Assembly: GCA_017650045.1 (NCBI GenBank)
Contig: JAGCFP010000038.1
Location: 1 to 32,528 of the forward strand
Origin: Bacteroidaceae bacterium
GTDB lineage: Bacteria; Bacteroidota; Bacteroidia; Bacteroidales; Bacteroidaceae
DNA: 32,528 bases
Direction: 5' to 3'
The position numbers and the translations under genes were made by a program. Below are positions 8,833 to 16,347 of this stretch, piece after piece. Below the pieces are notes generated by a model. It was given only the letters and a program-made list of their open reading frames with translations, had not been told where the DNA came from and ran no database searches. Each line of letters begins with the position of its first letter. The stretch's first letter is position 1.

Positions 8833-10095
8833 TTACTCCTCCTCAAACTCACGGCGCAGGATGCTCAGTACCTCATCCACCGTCTCTTCTTCAAGGTCTG
8901 TTTTCTCAATAATCATATCACGCGGAGCGTTCAAGGCCGACTTTGCTGTCTCGATGCCCATCTCCTGGAACGCATCGATAATCCAGCCGTCAATTTCATC
9001 GCGGAATTCATCAAGCATGATGTCTTCCTCCTCTGGAGTTCCTTGAATCTCACGGTAAACGTCGATAGTATAGCCTGTGAGCATACTGGCCAACTTAATG
9101 TTCAGGCCACCCTTACCAATAGCAAGTGATACCTCTTCGGGCTTAAGATATACATCGGCACGCTTCTCTTCATCGTTGAGCTTAATGCTGCTCACTGTGG
9201 CAGGACTAAGGGCACGCTGGATGAACAGTTGCGTATTGCTGGTATAATTAATCACATCGATATTCTCATTTCTCAACTCGCGCACGATGCCATGAATACG
9301 GCTACCCTTCACACCTACGCATGCACCTACTGGGTCGATACGGTCGTCATAGCTCTCCACAGCAATCTTTGCACGTTCACCTGGGATACGGGCAATGCGC
9401 TTGATGGTAATCAGGCCATCGTTGATCTCAGGTACTTCCAATTCAAAGAGACGCTGCAAGAATAACGGGCTGGTACGACTAAGGATAATCTTTGGATTGT
9501 TGTTCTGATTATCCACACGCTCCACAACAGCACGAACAGTCTCACCCTTGCGGTAGAAATCGGTAGGAATCTGTTCCTGCTTTGGAAGGAGGAGGTCGTT
9601 GTTCTCATCATCTACCAACAATATCTCTTTCTTCCAAATCTGATAAACCTCTGCACTAACCAACTGACCTACGCGATCGATGTATTTTGCATAGAGTGAA
9701 TCTTTCTGCAGCTCCAGAATCTTTGCTGCCAACGTCTGGCGCAAAGTCAGAATGGCACGACGGCCGAACTTACTGAAATCCACCAAATCCGTGAACTCCT
9801 CGCCTACCTCAATATCAGGTACCACCTTACTGGCTTCACTCAGACTTACCTGAGTGTTAGTGTCTGTCACCTCATCATCGGGCACAACCTCACGGTTGCG
9901 GCGAATCTCCAAATCACCCTTATCAGGGTTTACAATCACATCATAGTTCTCATCACTGCCGAAGATTTTCGCAATCACACTGCGGAAACTCTCTTCCAGC
10001 ACATTCACCAGCGTTGCGGTGTCCAGATTGTCTTTGTCTTGACGGAAGGTTTTGAAAATATCCATCAAAGACTCTGTTTCCTGTTTCTTTGCCAT
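8833..10095 (-). CDS. nusA: Transcription termination/antitermination factor NusA
   Basis: An RNA polymerase-binding factor that controls pausing, intrinsic termination and antitermination. The N-terminal domain occupies about residues 1-130. An S1 domain follows (GETVRAVVERVDNQNNNPKIILSR). Two KH domains follow, with VGACVGVKGSRI and LAIGKGGLNIKLA as their nucleic-acid-binding loops. Its 420 residues fit the shorter NusA that lacks the E. coli acidic repeats, and it ends in an acidic tail. It starts 5 bases after rimP and is followed by infB, the classic rimP-nusA-infB order. The terminator-like hairpin in the operon leader would make autoregulation by NusA plausible; that is inference. Confidence 0.98.
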   Translation of the reverse strand: MAKKQETESLMDIFKTFRQDKDNLDTATLVNVLEESFRSVIAKIFGSDENYDVIVNPDKGDLEIRRNREVVPDDEVTDTNTQVSLSEASKVVPDIEVGEEFTDLVDFSKFGRRAILTLRQTLAAKILELQKDSLYAKYIDRVGQLVSAEVYQIWKKEILLVDDENNDLLLPKQEQIPTDFYRKGETVRAVVERVDNQNNNPKIILSRTSPLFLQRLFELEVPEINDGLITIKRIARIPGERAKIAVESYDDRIDPVGACVGVKGSRIHGIVRELRNENIDVINYTSNTQLFIQRALSPATVSSIKLNDEEKRADVYLKPEEVSLAIGKGGLNIKLASMLTGYTIDVYREIQGTPEEEDIMLDEFRDEIDGWIIDAFQEMGIETAKSALNAPRDMIIEKTDLEEETVDEVLSILRREFEEE

Positions 10096-10100
10096 TTCTG

Positions 10101-10568
10101 CTATTTAAATTTAATTATTTGTTTCACGTAATCAGTCTCAGTATGGTTCAGCGTAGTTTCTTGCTCCACTATCTTCGGACGCTTCATCCCTTCTTCTTTC
10201 ACCTTCACTTGCATGGTCAAAGTGATGTTGTCACCATCAACTTCTTTGAGAATGCCCGTAAGTTTGCGTCCATCGCGCGTCTTTACTTCCACCTCCTGCC
10301 CTAAACAGTTCTGAAACTGCTGTGCAACTTTCAGAGGCTGCCCGATACCAGCAGAGCCAACTTCCAAATCATAGTTGTCAATTTCCCCGTTAAGTTTGGA
10401 TTCGATGTATTGGCTCAAGGCCACGCAATCTTCAATCCACACACCTTCTTTCTGGTCAATTTCAACTGTAATTTTGTTGTCGGAACCAATCTGGAGATCA
10501 ACCAAGAAATATTCCTTGCCCTCCAGCCACTCATTCACCACCTGCTCGATTTGTTCTTTTACTATCAT
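10101..10568 (-). CDS. rimP: Ribosome maturation factor RimP
   Basis: A 155-residue protein needed for 30S subunit maturation. The family's N-terminal domain is visible (IEQVVNEWLEGKEYFLVDLQI, then VEIDQKEGVWIEDCVALSQYIE) with the conserved LEVGSAGIGQPL stretch. The C-terminal half is SH3-like (VEVKTRDGRKLTGILKEVDGDNITL). It is the first gene of the long operon, and a strong promoter match lies about 66 bases upstream. The AUG at 10568 is the only sensible start. Confidence 0.96.
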   Translation of the reverse strand: MIVKEQIEQVVNEWLEGKEYFLVDLQIGSDNKITVEIDQKEGVWIEDCVALSQYIESKLNGEIDNYDLEVGSAGIGQPLKVAQQFQNCLGQEVEVKTRDGRKLTGILKEVDGDNITLTMQVKVKEEGMKRPKIVEQETTLNHTETDYVKQIIKFK

Positions 10569-10588
10569 TCGATTTTAAGTTTATAAAT

Positions 10589-10616
10589 AAAAAAGAGGAG
10601 CTCTCAGCCCCTCCTC
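10589..10616 (-). terminator. Terminator-like hairpin in the rimP leader (candidate attenuator)
   Basis: Read in the minus direction, GAGGAGGGGCT, GAG and AGCTCCTC form a GC-rich stem (10616-10595): GGGGCU pairs with AGCUCC with one G-U pair, and the helix extends outward by A-U and G-C pairs. Six uridines follow at once (10594-10589). It lies after the predicted transcription start (about 10629) and before the rimP start codon at 10568. Transcripts reaching it could terminate early. The plus strand has no T-run, so it is oriented for the rimP operon only. Confidence 0.6.
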
Positions 10617-10633
10617 AACTTCAACTTTCCGCT

Positions 10634-10665
10634 GCAAAGATAGCGTTTTTCTATATAAAAACAAA
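10634..10665 (-). promoter_or_regulatory. Promoter of the rimP-nusA-infB-cvpA-suf operon
   Basis: On the minus strand TTTG (10665-10662) is followed after 19 bases by TATCTTTGC (10642-10634), an exact match to the Bacteroidota TTTG-N19/21-TAnnTTTG promoter. The start of transcription should be near 10629, leaving a leader of about 60 bases that holds the hairpin at 10595-10616. Confidence 0.8.
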
Positions 10666-10684
10666 AAGAATAAGAAAAAAACAC

Positions 10685-10693
10685 TACCTTTAC
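10685..10693 (+). promoter_or_regulatory. Weak -7 box candidate for the 131-residue membrane protein gene
   Basis: TACCTTTAC differs from TAnnTTTGC at one position and sits 19 bases before the start codon at 10712. No TTTG lies at the right distance upstream. It is back to back with the strong rimP promoter, so the two may share a control region. Confidence 0.35.
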
Positions 10694-10711
10694 AGGGTAA
10701 AATACAGAAAT

Positions 10712-11107
10712 ATGAGACTCAAACATCTACAAACCAATCGCCAATTCATAATAGGAAACAGCATTGTGTTTATTGGCGTTATCTTCGTAGTGGTGCTTTT
10801 TATCTACCTTAGTTTGCGTATGCAAGCACAGAAAAGCGACCATCACTACTACAATGAAGTCTATAACATCGGCTTAGTTCAGGGCTTTGCTGGACACGAC
10901 TTTACAGTATATATGAACGATAGCATCGTGTTCGACGGTATAATCAACCAGGAGCCTCAACGGATAGAAGTGAAACGTTTCGCAGAAGAAACATCTTTGC
11001 TTATCGTCAATAAAGCTACTGAGCAAGTCGTGGTTTTTGAACTTCCTAACGATGGAGGTTCTTTCAGTTTCGAGAGGAATGACGAAGAAATAAGTATGCG
11101 AGAATGA
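10712..11107 (+). CDS. Small single-pass membrane protein of unknown function
   Basis: I do not recognise a named family. The 131 residues start with a basic stretch (MRLKHLQTNRQF), then one hydrophobic helix at about residues 14-36. A hydrophilic domain follows (VYMNDSIVFDGIINQEPQRIEV...FELPNDGGSFSFERND) that looks beta-rich. With this N-in topology the domain would lie in the periplasm. The end is acidic. The serine hydrolase gene follows after 19 bases, so the two are probably co-transcribed; whether they work together is unknown. Upstream it diverges from the rimP operon. Confidence 0.7.
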   Translation: MRLKHLQTNRQFIIGNSIVFIGVIFVVVLFIYLSLRMQAQKSDHHYYNEVYNIGLVQGFAGHDFTVYMNDSIVFDGIINQEPQRIEVKRFAEETSLLIVNKATEQVVVFELPNDGGSFSFERNDEEISMRE

Positions 11108-11126
11108 ACATTATACACTTATTATT

Positions 11127-12185
11127 ATGAAAAGATTTATCATTAGTTGCCTACTCATCCTGACAGCAATGATGAGCAGCGTCACCTGGGCACAACCATT
11201 GCCTCGCGCTGATGCCCCAAAGACAGTGAAGAAAGCCATGAAGAAGTACTTCAAGGCGGTTGACAAAGAGAAGCAAGACATTCACAGCATCATGGTGGTG
11301 CAGCATGGCAAGGTGCTGTCTGCTACCTGGCGCAGTGAAGGTCAGGAGAATGTACCTCACGTGCTGCACTCCGTTAGTAAGACGTTCACCTCTACAGCCG
11401 TCGGACTGGCTATCAGTGAGGGGAAACTCAAACTCACCGATAAGTTGATCTCTTTCTTCCCAGACAAGTTGCCAGAGGTCGTGAGCGATAATCTCAAAGC
11501 CATCACCGTGCGCGACCTACTTACGATGAACTGTGGGCACGACACTGATCCTACGGGCAGTATCCGCAATGTGGAGGGAAATGATTGGGCAAAGGCTTTC
11601 CTGGCATATCCTGTGGAACACAAGCCTGGTACCTTCTATTGCTACAACAGCCTTGGTACCTATATGCTCTCTGCAATCGTGCAGATAGTCACAGGAGAGA
11701 AAGTGGTGGATTACCTCTATCCACGCCTGTTCCAACCTTTGGGCATCGAGAAACCCAGATGGGATGAGAGTCCGCAGGGCATCAACACTGGCGGATGGGG
11801 ACTCTATCTGAAGACCGAAGATCTGGCTAAGATGGGCCAACTGTTGCTACAGGGAGGAAAGTGGAACGGCCGTCAGCTGGTTCCAGAAGAGTGGATCAAG
11901 GAAGCATCTTCTGCTCAGGTGCCTTGCCAACCCGCAGGCATGAAACCCGATATGGTGGAGCGCGCAGGACTGACCAAAGAAAACAGCGACTGGGTGCAGG
12001 GCTATGGTTACCAGATGTGGCGTTGCCGTCATAACGCCTTCCGTGCCGATGGTGCCAACGGTCAGTACATCTTAGTACTTCCAGACCAAGATGCCGTGAT
12101 TGCCGTGACTGCCAACATAAGCAATATGCAGGGCGAAATCAATCTGATTTGGGACAATATCCTGCCTGCATTGCAGCAGAACTGA
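11127..12185 (+). CDS. Exported serine hydrolase of the beta-lactamase/penicillin-binding-protein superfamily
   Basis: A 352-residue protein with a signal peptide (MKRFIISCLLILTAMMSSVTWA, cleavage probably after residue 22). The catalytic SxxK motif is S82-V-S-K85. The YxN/S-like motif is Y173-N-S175 in YCYNSLGTYML. A late loop ADGANGQYI stands where the third motif is expected. This is the class C beta-lactamase/EstB-like fold (Pfam Beta-lactamase). Such proteins are esterases, D-amino peptidases or unknown hydrolases more often than true beta-lactamases, so resistance should not be inferred. It sits 19 bases after the small membrane protein gene and is followed by a hairpin terminator. Confidence 0.85.
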   Translation: MKRFIISCLLILTAMMSSVTWAQPLPRADAPKTVKKAMKKYFKAVDKEKQDIHSIMVVQHGKVLSATWRSEGQENVPHVLHSVSKTFTSTAVGLAISEGKLKLTDKLISFFPDKLPEVVSDNLKAITVRDLLTMNCGHDTDPTGSIRNVEGNDWAKAFLAYPVEHKPGTFYCYNSLGTYMLSAIVQIVTGEKVVDYLYPRLFQPLGIEKPRWDESPQGINTGGWGLYLKTEDLAKMGQLLLQGGKWNGRQLVPEEWIKEASSAQVPCQPAGMKPDMVERAGLTKENSDWVQGYGYQMWRCRHNAFRADGANGQYILVLPDQDAVIAVTANISNMQGEINLIWDNILPALQQN

Positions 12186-12446
12186 ACATTCGTTCTTCAA
12201 CCGCTTTTCTCCTGACTCACTCTGTTCTCGTACTCCGTGAGATACAGTACCAGCAGGGAATGCTTAGTTCAGGATGTATTTATATGCAAATGAATAAATA
12301 AAAAGGACTTTGCTCACGCAAGGTCCTTTTTATTCAGTTAGCGTTTATGAGATTTTGAGAGAATCAGAAACTTCACAGCTTCATTATCAATAGTCAACTT
12401 ATGATACACTAACTATACATTATGTTTAAAGCAAATGAAAAATGTT
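12186..12446. other. Intergenic region between convergent operons
   Basis: These 261 bases hold no convincing gene. The terminator at 12301-12335 is the only clear element. The rest is AT-rich sequence without obvious repeats. Confidence 0.6.
12301..12335. terminator. Intrinsic terminator after the serine hydrolase gene, possibly bidirectional
   Basis: AAAAGGACTTTGC and GCAAGGTCCTTTT form a 13-bp stem with one G-T pair around the loop TCAC, followed by TTTTTATT. The A-run on the left gives a matching T-run on the minus strand, so it could also serve the sigma/anti-sigma operon that ends at 12447. Confidence 0.85.
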
Positions 12447-12938
12447 CTAGTTATTGTTAACCTCCTCCTTGTCAAGCACTTTTACGGCATCAAGACTATC
12501 TGTCACTAATTTTTCCACCTTCACATTCTCTTCAGAAAGAGCTACGGAAGGTGCAGAAATCTGATTGCCAATCGTGTCGGAAGGAATAATCTCCTGTTGT
12601 CCCACAGAGAAAGAATGTTCCAAGAGATTGCCTAAAAGCAGCAGTAAGGCAATGGCTGCAGCAGCCTTCAACATCGGCATCAAGCGTGTAATCAGAGTCA
12701 CCCTCCGTGCTTTCACCACTGGTGCCTGCTCTATCTTTTCCAAGATGCGGGCATCAAAATCTGCACTCAGATGTGCTTCCGACTGCTTTTGCTGATAGAC
12801 GAACAAGTCACGATAAGGCAACAACGATGATGGCACTTCCTCCTCACAGAAGAAACGACGAAGCATTGCCTCCTCTTCTACGTTGGTCTCACACGCCCAA
12901 TAGCGTTCCAACAATTGTTCAATTTGTTTAGAGTCCAT
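12447..12938 (-). CDS. Putative anti-sigma factor, single-pass membrane protein
   Basis: No strong family motif is visible, but the context is telling. It overlaps the end of the ECF sigma factor gene and has the expected layout: a cytosolic N-terminal part (about residues 1-85, MDSKQIEQLLERYWACET...), one membrane helix (about 89-106, LKAAAAIALLLLLGNLL) and a short acidic periplasmic tail. The chosen ATG gives 163 residues. An ATG two codons upstream (12944) is also possible, and the open frame reaches 12983. The overlap with the sigma stop suggests translational coupling. It is shorter than FecR-type anti-sigma factors and shows no FecR domain. The role is inferred from position and topology. 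Confidence 0.6.
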   Translation of the reverse strand: MDSKQIEQLLERYWACETNVEEEAMLRRFFCEEEVPSSLLPYRDLFVYQQKQSEAHLSADFDARILEKIEQAPVVKARRVTLITRLMPMLKAAAAIALLLLLGNLLEHSFSVGQQEIIPSDTIGNQISAPSVALSEENVKVEKLVTDSLDAVKVLDKEEVNNN

Positions 12939-13434
12939 AGCCATCTGTTTTAATAAACTGCAGCCTAATCTTCTGCCTTGCACGGAAGAGATAGACTTTC
13001 ACCTGCTCTTCACTTAGTTGCAGTGTCTCGGCAATTTCCTGATAACTTTTCCCTTCAACATCACGCAGGTAGAAAACATCGCGTTGATTATCGGGCAACT
13101 GGCTTAGAAACTTTCGAAGCAGTTCCATCCGCTCGCTTTCCACCAACTGGTCGTAAGGAGTAGATGCAATGGCTTGGTCATGTTCAGTAGAAAGTTCTAC
13201 ATGTTGTGTGCTTTTCTTCTCGCGTGCATCCAGTGCCAAGTTCTTGGCAATAGTGATGCAAAAAGCCTCTAACGACTTCACATCGGAAAGCTCCTTCCTC
13301 CTGTTCCATGCCCTAATCAACGTTTCCTGCACGATGTCCTCAGCCTCTTCCCTTTGAAAGGTAATCCTGAAAGCCACTCTAAAGAGCTTATCTTTCAGCG
13401 GGAGTACATCATCATGAAAGTTGATTTCTTGCAT
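12928..13434 (-). CDS. ECF-type RNA polymerase sigma factor
   Basis: A 168-residue sigma-70 family protein with only regions 2 and 4. Region 2 (about residues 10-80) has FRVAFRITFQREEAEDIVQETLIRAW and the -10-recognition helix near LEAFCITIAKNLALD. Region 4 (about 108-160) has LPDNQRDVFYLRDVEGKSYQEIAETLQLSEEQVKVYLFRARQKIR, including the helix-turn-helix. It redirects RNA polymerase to a small regulon, presumably under control of the overlapping membrane protein. The first residue may also be set by the upstream leader; no clear promoter of the standard type was found in 13435-13495, so autoregulation from a sigma-specific promoter is possible. Confidence 0.93.
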   Translation of the reverse strand: MQEINFHDDVLPLKDKLFRVAFRITFQREEAEDIVQETLIRAWNRRKELSDVKSLEAFCITIAKNLALDAREKKSTQHVELSTEHDQAIASTPYDQLVESERMELLRKFLSQLPDNQRDVFYLRDVEGKSYQEIAETLQLSEEQVKVYLFRARQKIRLQFIKTDGYGL

Positions 13435-13495
13435 CTCTCTATAAACAAAGACGGATTAACTGCAAAAAAGTTACAGCCTAACTAGATAAAAAATA

Positions 13496-14284
13496 TTAAG
13501 GTATCATAAGTGTGCCGCCTTGACCATCGATGGCAGTAGAAGAAGTGATATACACTTTGCTAACTCCTGCATCGAGTGCGCCAAAAGCGTTCTCAAGTTT
13601 CGGTATCATACCACTGTTGATGATGCCTTTGGCCACCAACTCACGGAATAGTTCATGATTTATCGAAGGAATCACGCTCGCATCATCATGTTCATCGTAA
13701 AGCACACCTGGTTTCTCGAAGCAATAAACCAAGGTAACATCAAAGACTCTTGCCAAAGCCTTCGCTGTTTCTCCAGCTATGGTATCTGCATTGGTATTCA
13801 GTAAGTTTCCCTTACCATCGTGTGTCAACGGTGCCATGACAGGCACTACTCCTTGATGGATTAAGGAAGCCAGATGTTCCACATTCGCTTGCTTCACATC
13901 ACCGACAAAGCCATAATCCACGTCCTTAACTGGTCGTTTGTCAGAAAGTAGCACATTAAGGTCGGCTCCAGTAAGTCCAAGGGCATTAATGCCACGGGCC
14001 TGCAATCCTGCCACGATGTTCTTATTGACCAATCCGCCATAAACCATTGTCACAACTTTCAGCATGGCAGCATCGGTAATACGACGGCCATTGACCATCT
14101 GTGTCTCAATGCCTAGCTGTGCAGCCATTTTCGTTGCAGAACGCCCTCCTCCATGTACCAGTACCTTGTAACCAGAAATAGCTGCAAAATCATCGAGCAG
14201 ACGCTGCAGCGTGGCTTCTTCTTCTACGATCTTGCCACCCACTTTTATGACAACCAGCGGTTGCTTTAATTGAACATCGCCCAT
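13496..14284 (-). CDS. argB: Acetylglutamate kinase-family enzyme
   Basis: An amino acid kinase-fold enzyme that phosphorylates the side-chain carboxyl of an N-acylated glutamate, the second step of arginine synthesis. Visible are VVIKVGGKIVEE (phosphate binding), LVHGGGRSAT, VNGRRITD, NTNADTIAGETAKAL and INSGMIPKLENAFGAL near the C-terminus. Some Bacteroidales use N-succinyl rather than N-acetyl intermediates in this pathway, so the substrate could be N-succinylglutamate. The ATG at 14284 gives 263 residues. A TTG two codons upstream also opens the frame. It follows speA after 20 bases. No other arg genes are in the window. Confidence 0.92.
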   Translation of the reverse strand: MGDVQLKQPLVVIKVGGKIVEEEATLQRLLDDFAAISGYKVLVHGGGRSATKMAAQLGIETQMVNGRRITDAAMLKVVTMVYGGLVNKNIVAGLQARGINALGLTGADLNVLLSDKRPVKDVDYGFVGDVKQANVEHLASLIHQGVVPVMAPLTHDGKGNLLNTNADTIAGETAKALARVFDVTLVYCFEKPGVLYDEHDDASVIPSINHELFRELVAKGIINSGMIPKLENAFGALDAGVSKVYITSSTAIDGQGGTLMIP

Positions 14285-14304
14285 TTTCAATTCTCTATTT
14301 TCAA

Positions 14305-16197
14305 TTACTCGAGATATGTATATCCGTAAAGACCCGAACGATAGTTGGACAAGAACTCCTTGCCTTCTTCTAAGGTGATGCGACCTTCCTTTACAGAATG
14401 TGAAACCCAGGTTTCCAACGTACGTACCAACTTCTTGGCACTAAATTGTGCATAATCCAATGCTTCCGCAACGGTTTCACCATCAATCACTTGGTCTATG
14501 CTATATCCCTTACCATCCACAGACACATGCACGGCATTGGTATCCCCAAAAAGATTGTGCAGGTCACCCAAGATTTCCTGATAAGCACCTACAAGAAAGA
14601 CACCGATATAATAAGAATCCTTACCCTTCAACGAATGCACTGGAAGGTTGTGTGTCACATGACTGTTGCTTACAAAGTTGGCAATCTTACCGTCAGAATC
14701 GCACGTCATATCCTGAATAGTAGCCGTACGATCGGGTTTCTCATCCAAACGCTGGATAGGCATAATGGGGAAAATCTGATCGATCGCCCAAGAGTCAGGA
14801 AGCGACTGGAACAAAGAGAAATTGCAGAAATACTTATCAGCAAGCAACTTCGGAAGTCCACGGAACTCATCGGGTGCATGTTTCAGACTATGGGCTATCT
14901 GGTTAACCTCACGCATGATGCTCCAATAAAGGCGCTCTATCTTTGCACGGGTTTCCAGGTCTACCAAGCCATGACTGAAAAGGTCGAGCGACTCATAACG
15001 AATCTGCTCTGCATCATGCCAAGCTTCCAACAATCTGCCTTGACCTAAATTATCCCAAATCTCATAAAGTTCCTGCAATAATTCATGCTCATCTTCACCG
15101 ATAACCTCATCATCGTCCCAAGCAGGGAGGGTGGCCGTTTCCAACACCTCAAAGATAAGCACCGAATGATGGGCCGCCAAAGCACGGCCACTCTCAGTAA
15201 TAATATTAGGATGAGGAATGTCGTTCTTGTCGCTGGCATCCACCATCGTAGAGATGGCATCATTCACATATTCCTGGATAGAATAGTTCACGCTTCCCTC
15301 ACTTGATGAAGAACGCGTACCATCGTAATCTACACCCAGTCCACCACCTATGTCCACAAATTCAACGTTGTAACCCAATGTACGCAGCTGCACATAAAAC
15401 TGCGAAGCCTCACGCAAGGCGGTCTTGATGTGACGGATCTTAGTTACCTGACTCCCTATGTGGAAGTGAATCAGCTTTAAGCAGTCGTGCATCTTCTTAT
15501 CCTCTAGGAAATCCAGAGCTTCGAGCAGTTCACTACTGGTAAGTCCAAACTTACTGCCATCACCTCCGCTCTCTTCCCACTTACCGCTACCCGAAGAAGC
15601 CAACTTGATGCGTATACCCAAATTAGGTTCCACATTCAGTCGACGGGCCAACTTCGCAATAAGTTTCAGCTCATTCAGCTTCTCTACCACCAGAAAGATG
15701 CGCTTACCCATCTTCTGTGCCAGCAATGCCAGTTCTATATAACTCTCGTCCTTATACCCATTGCAGATGATGAGGGAATCAGAATCCATGTTGGTGGCTA
15801 TTACCGCATGTAACTCAGGCTTCGAACCAGCCTCCAATCCAAGGTTGTATTTTTTACCGTGACTGATGATTTCTTCCACCACGGGGCGCATCTGATTCAC
15901 TTTGATAGGATAGATGATGAAATTCTGCGCCTTATACTCATATTCCTCGGCAGCCTTGCGGAAACAGGAGGAGATTTTCTCAATACGACTGTCCAAAATA
16001 TCAGGAAATCTTATCAGCATAGGGGCAGAGACATCACGGAGTTGCAACTCGTCAACCAGCTCTTTCAAGTCGACCTCTGCTCCATCTTTTCGAGGAGTAA
16101 CTACTGCATGACCTTTGTCATTGATACCAAAGTACGAAGCACCCCAACCACCGATGTTGTAGAGCTCTTCAGAATCTTCAATACGCCATTTTCTCAT
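14305..16197 (-). CDS. speA: Biosynthetic arginine decarboxylase
   Basis: A PLP enzyme (alanine racemase-like fold III) that converts arginine to agmatine, the first step of a polyamine route. The PLP lysine lies in FIIYPIKVNQMRPVV. HFHIGSQ, GGGLGVDYDGT and the ESGRALAAHHSVL block of the barrel follow. The late MTCDSDGKI segment carries the catalytic cysteine of the family. Its 630 residues are the usual length, including the extra domains that separate it from diaminopimelate and ornithine decarboxylases. It is the first gene of a two-gene unit with the argB-like kinase and has a good promoter match just upstream. Confidence 0.97.
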   Translation of the reverse strand: MRKWRIEDSEELYNIGGWGASYFGINDKGHAVVTPRKDGAEVDLKELVDELQLRDVSAPMLIRFPDILDSRIEKISSCFRKAAEEYEYKAQNFIIYPIKVNQMRPVVEEIISHGKKYNLGLEAGSKPELHAVIATNMDSDSLIICNGYKDESYIELALLAQKMGKRIFLVVEKLNELKLIAKLARRLNVEPNLGIRIKLASSGSGKWEESGGDGSKFGLTSSELLEALDFLEDKKMHDCLKLIHFHIGSQVTKIRHIKTALREASQFYVQLRTLGYNVEFVDIGGGLGVDYDGTRSSSSEGSVNYSIQEYVNDAISTMVDASDKNDIPHPNIITESGRALAAHHSVLIFEVLETATLPAWDDDEVIGEDEHELLQELYEIWDNLGQGRLLEAWHDAEQIRYESLDLFSHGLVDLETRAKIERLYWSIMREVNQIAHSLKHAPDEFRGLPKLLADKYFCNFSLFQSLPDSWAIDQIFPIMPIQRLDEKPDRTATIQDMTCDSDGKIANFVSNSHVTHNLPVHSLKGKDSYYIGVFLVGAYQEILGDLHNLFGDTNAVHVSVDGKGYSIDQVIDGETVAEALDYAQFSAKKLVRTLETWVSHSVKEGRITLEEGKEFLSNYRSGLYGYTYLE

Positions 16198-16241
16198 TTC
16201 CTTGCTATCTCATATATATTAATAATGTGAATAATTGAGGT

Positions 16242-16274
16242 CAAAGATAATGATAAAATTGCAACTAGCACAAA
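16242..16274 (-). promoter_or_regulatory. Promoter of speA-argB
   Basis: On the minus strand TTTG (16274-16271) and TATCTTTG (16249-16242) are 21 bases apart, an exact Bacteroidota-type match. The predicted leader is about 40 bases. It is back to back with the GH27 promoter (16289-16321). Confidence 0.75.
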
Positions 16275-16288
16275 TTCAAGCCTACAAA

Positions 16289-16321
16289 TTTGCTTTTACC
16301 CATTATTTGCTCTATCTTCGC
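16289..16321 (+). promoter_or_regulatory. Promoter of the GH27-esterase pair
   Basis: TTTG at 16289-16292 and TATCTTCGC at 16313-16321 are 20 bases apart. One mismatch in the -7 box (TTCG for TTTG) equals the variant seen at 64-72 and 20040-20048. The start of transcription would be near 16326, 22 bases before the ATG. Confidence 0.65.
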
Positions 16322-16347
16322 TTTATTAAACTTAAATCCATACTATT

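Noticed and set aside
378-10568. Evidence of horizontal transfer in the rimP-suf operon
   Set aside because: Gene order and codon style look ordinary for Bacteroidales; no mobile-element ends or base-composition break were seen.
11127-12185. Antibiotic-resistance beta-lactamase
   Set aside because: Only the superfamily SxxK and YxN/S motifs are present; chromosomal relatives in this phylum are mostly esterase- or peptidase-like.
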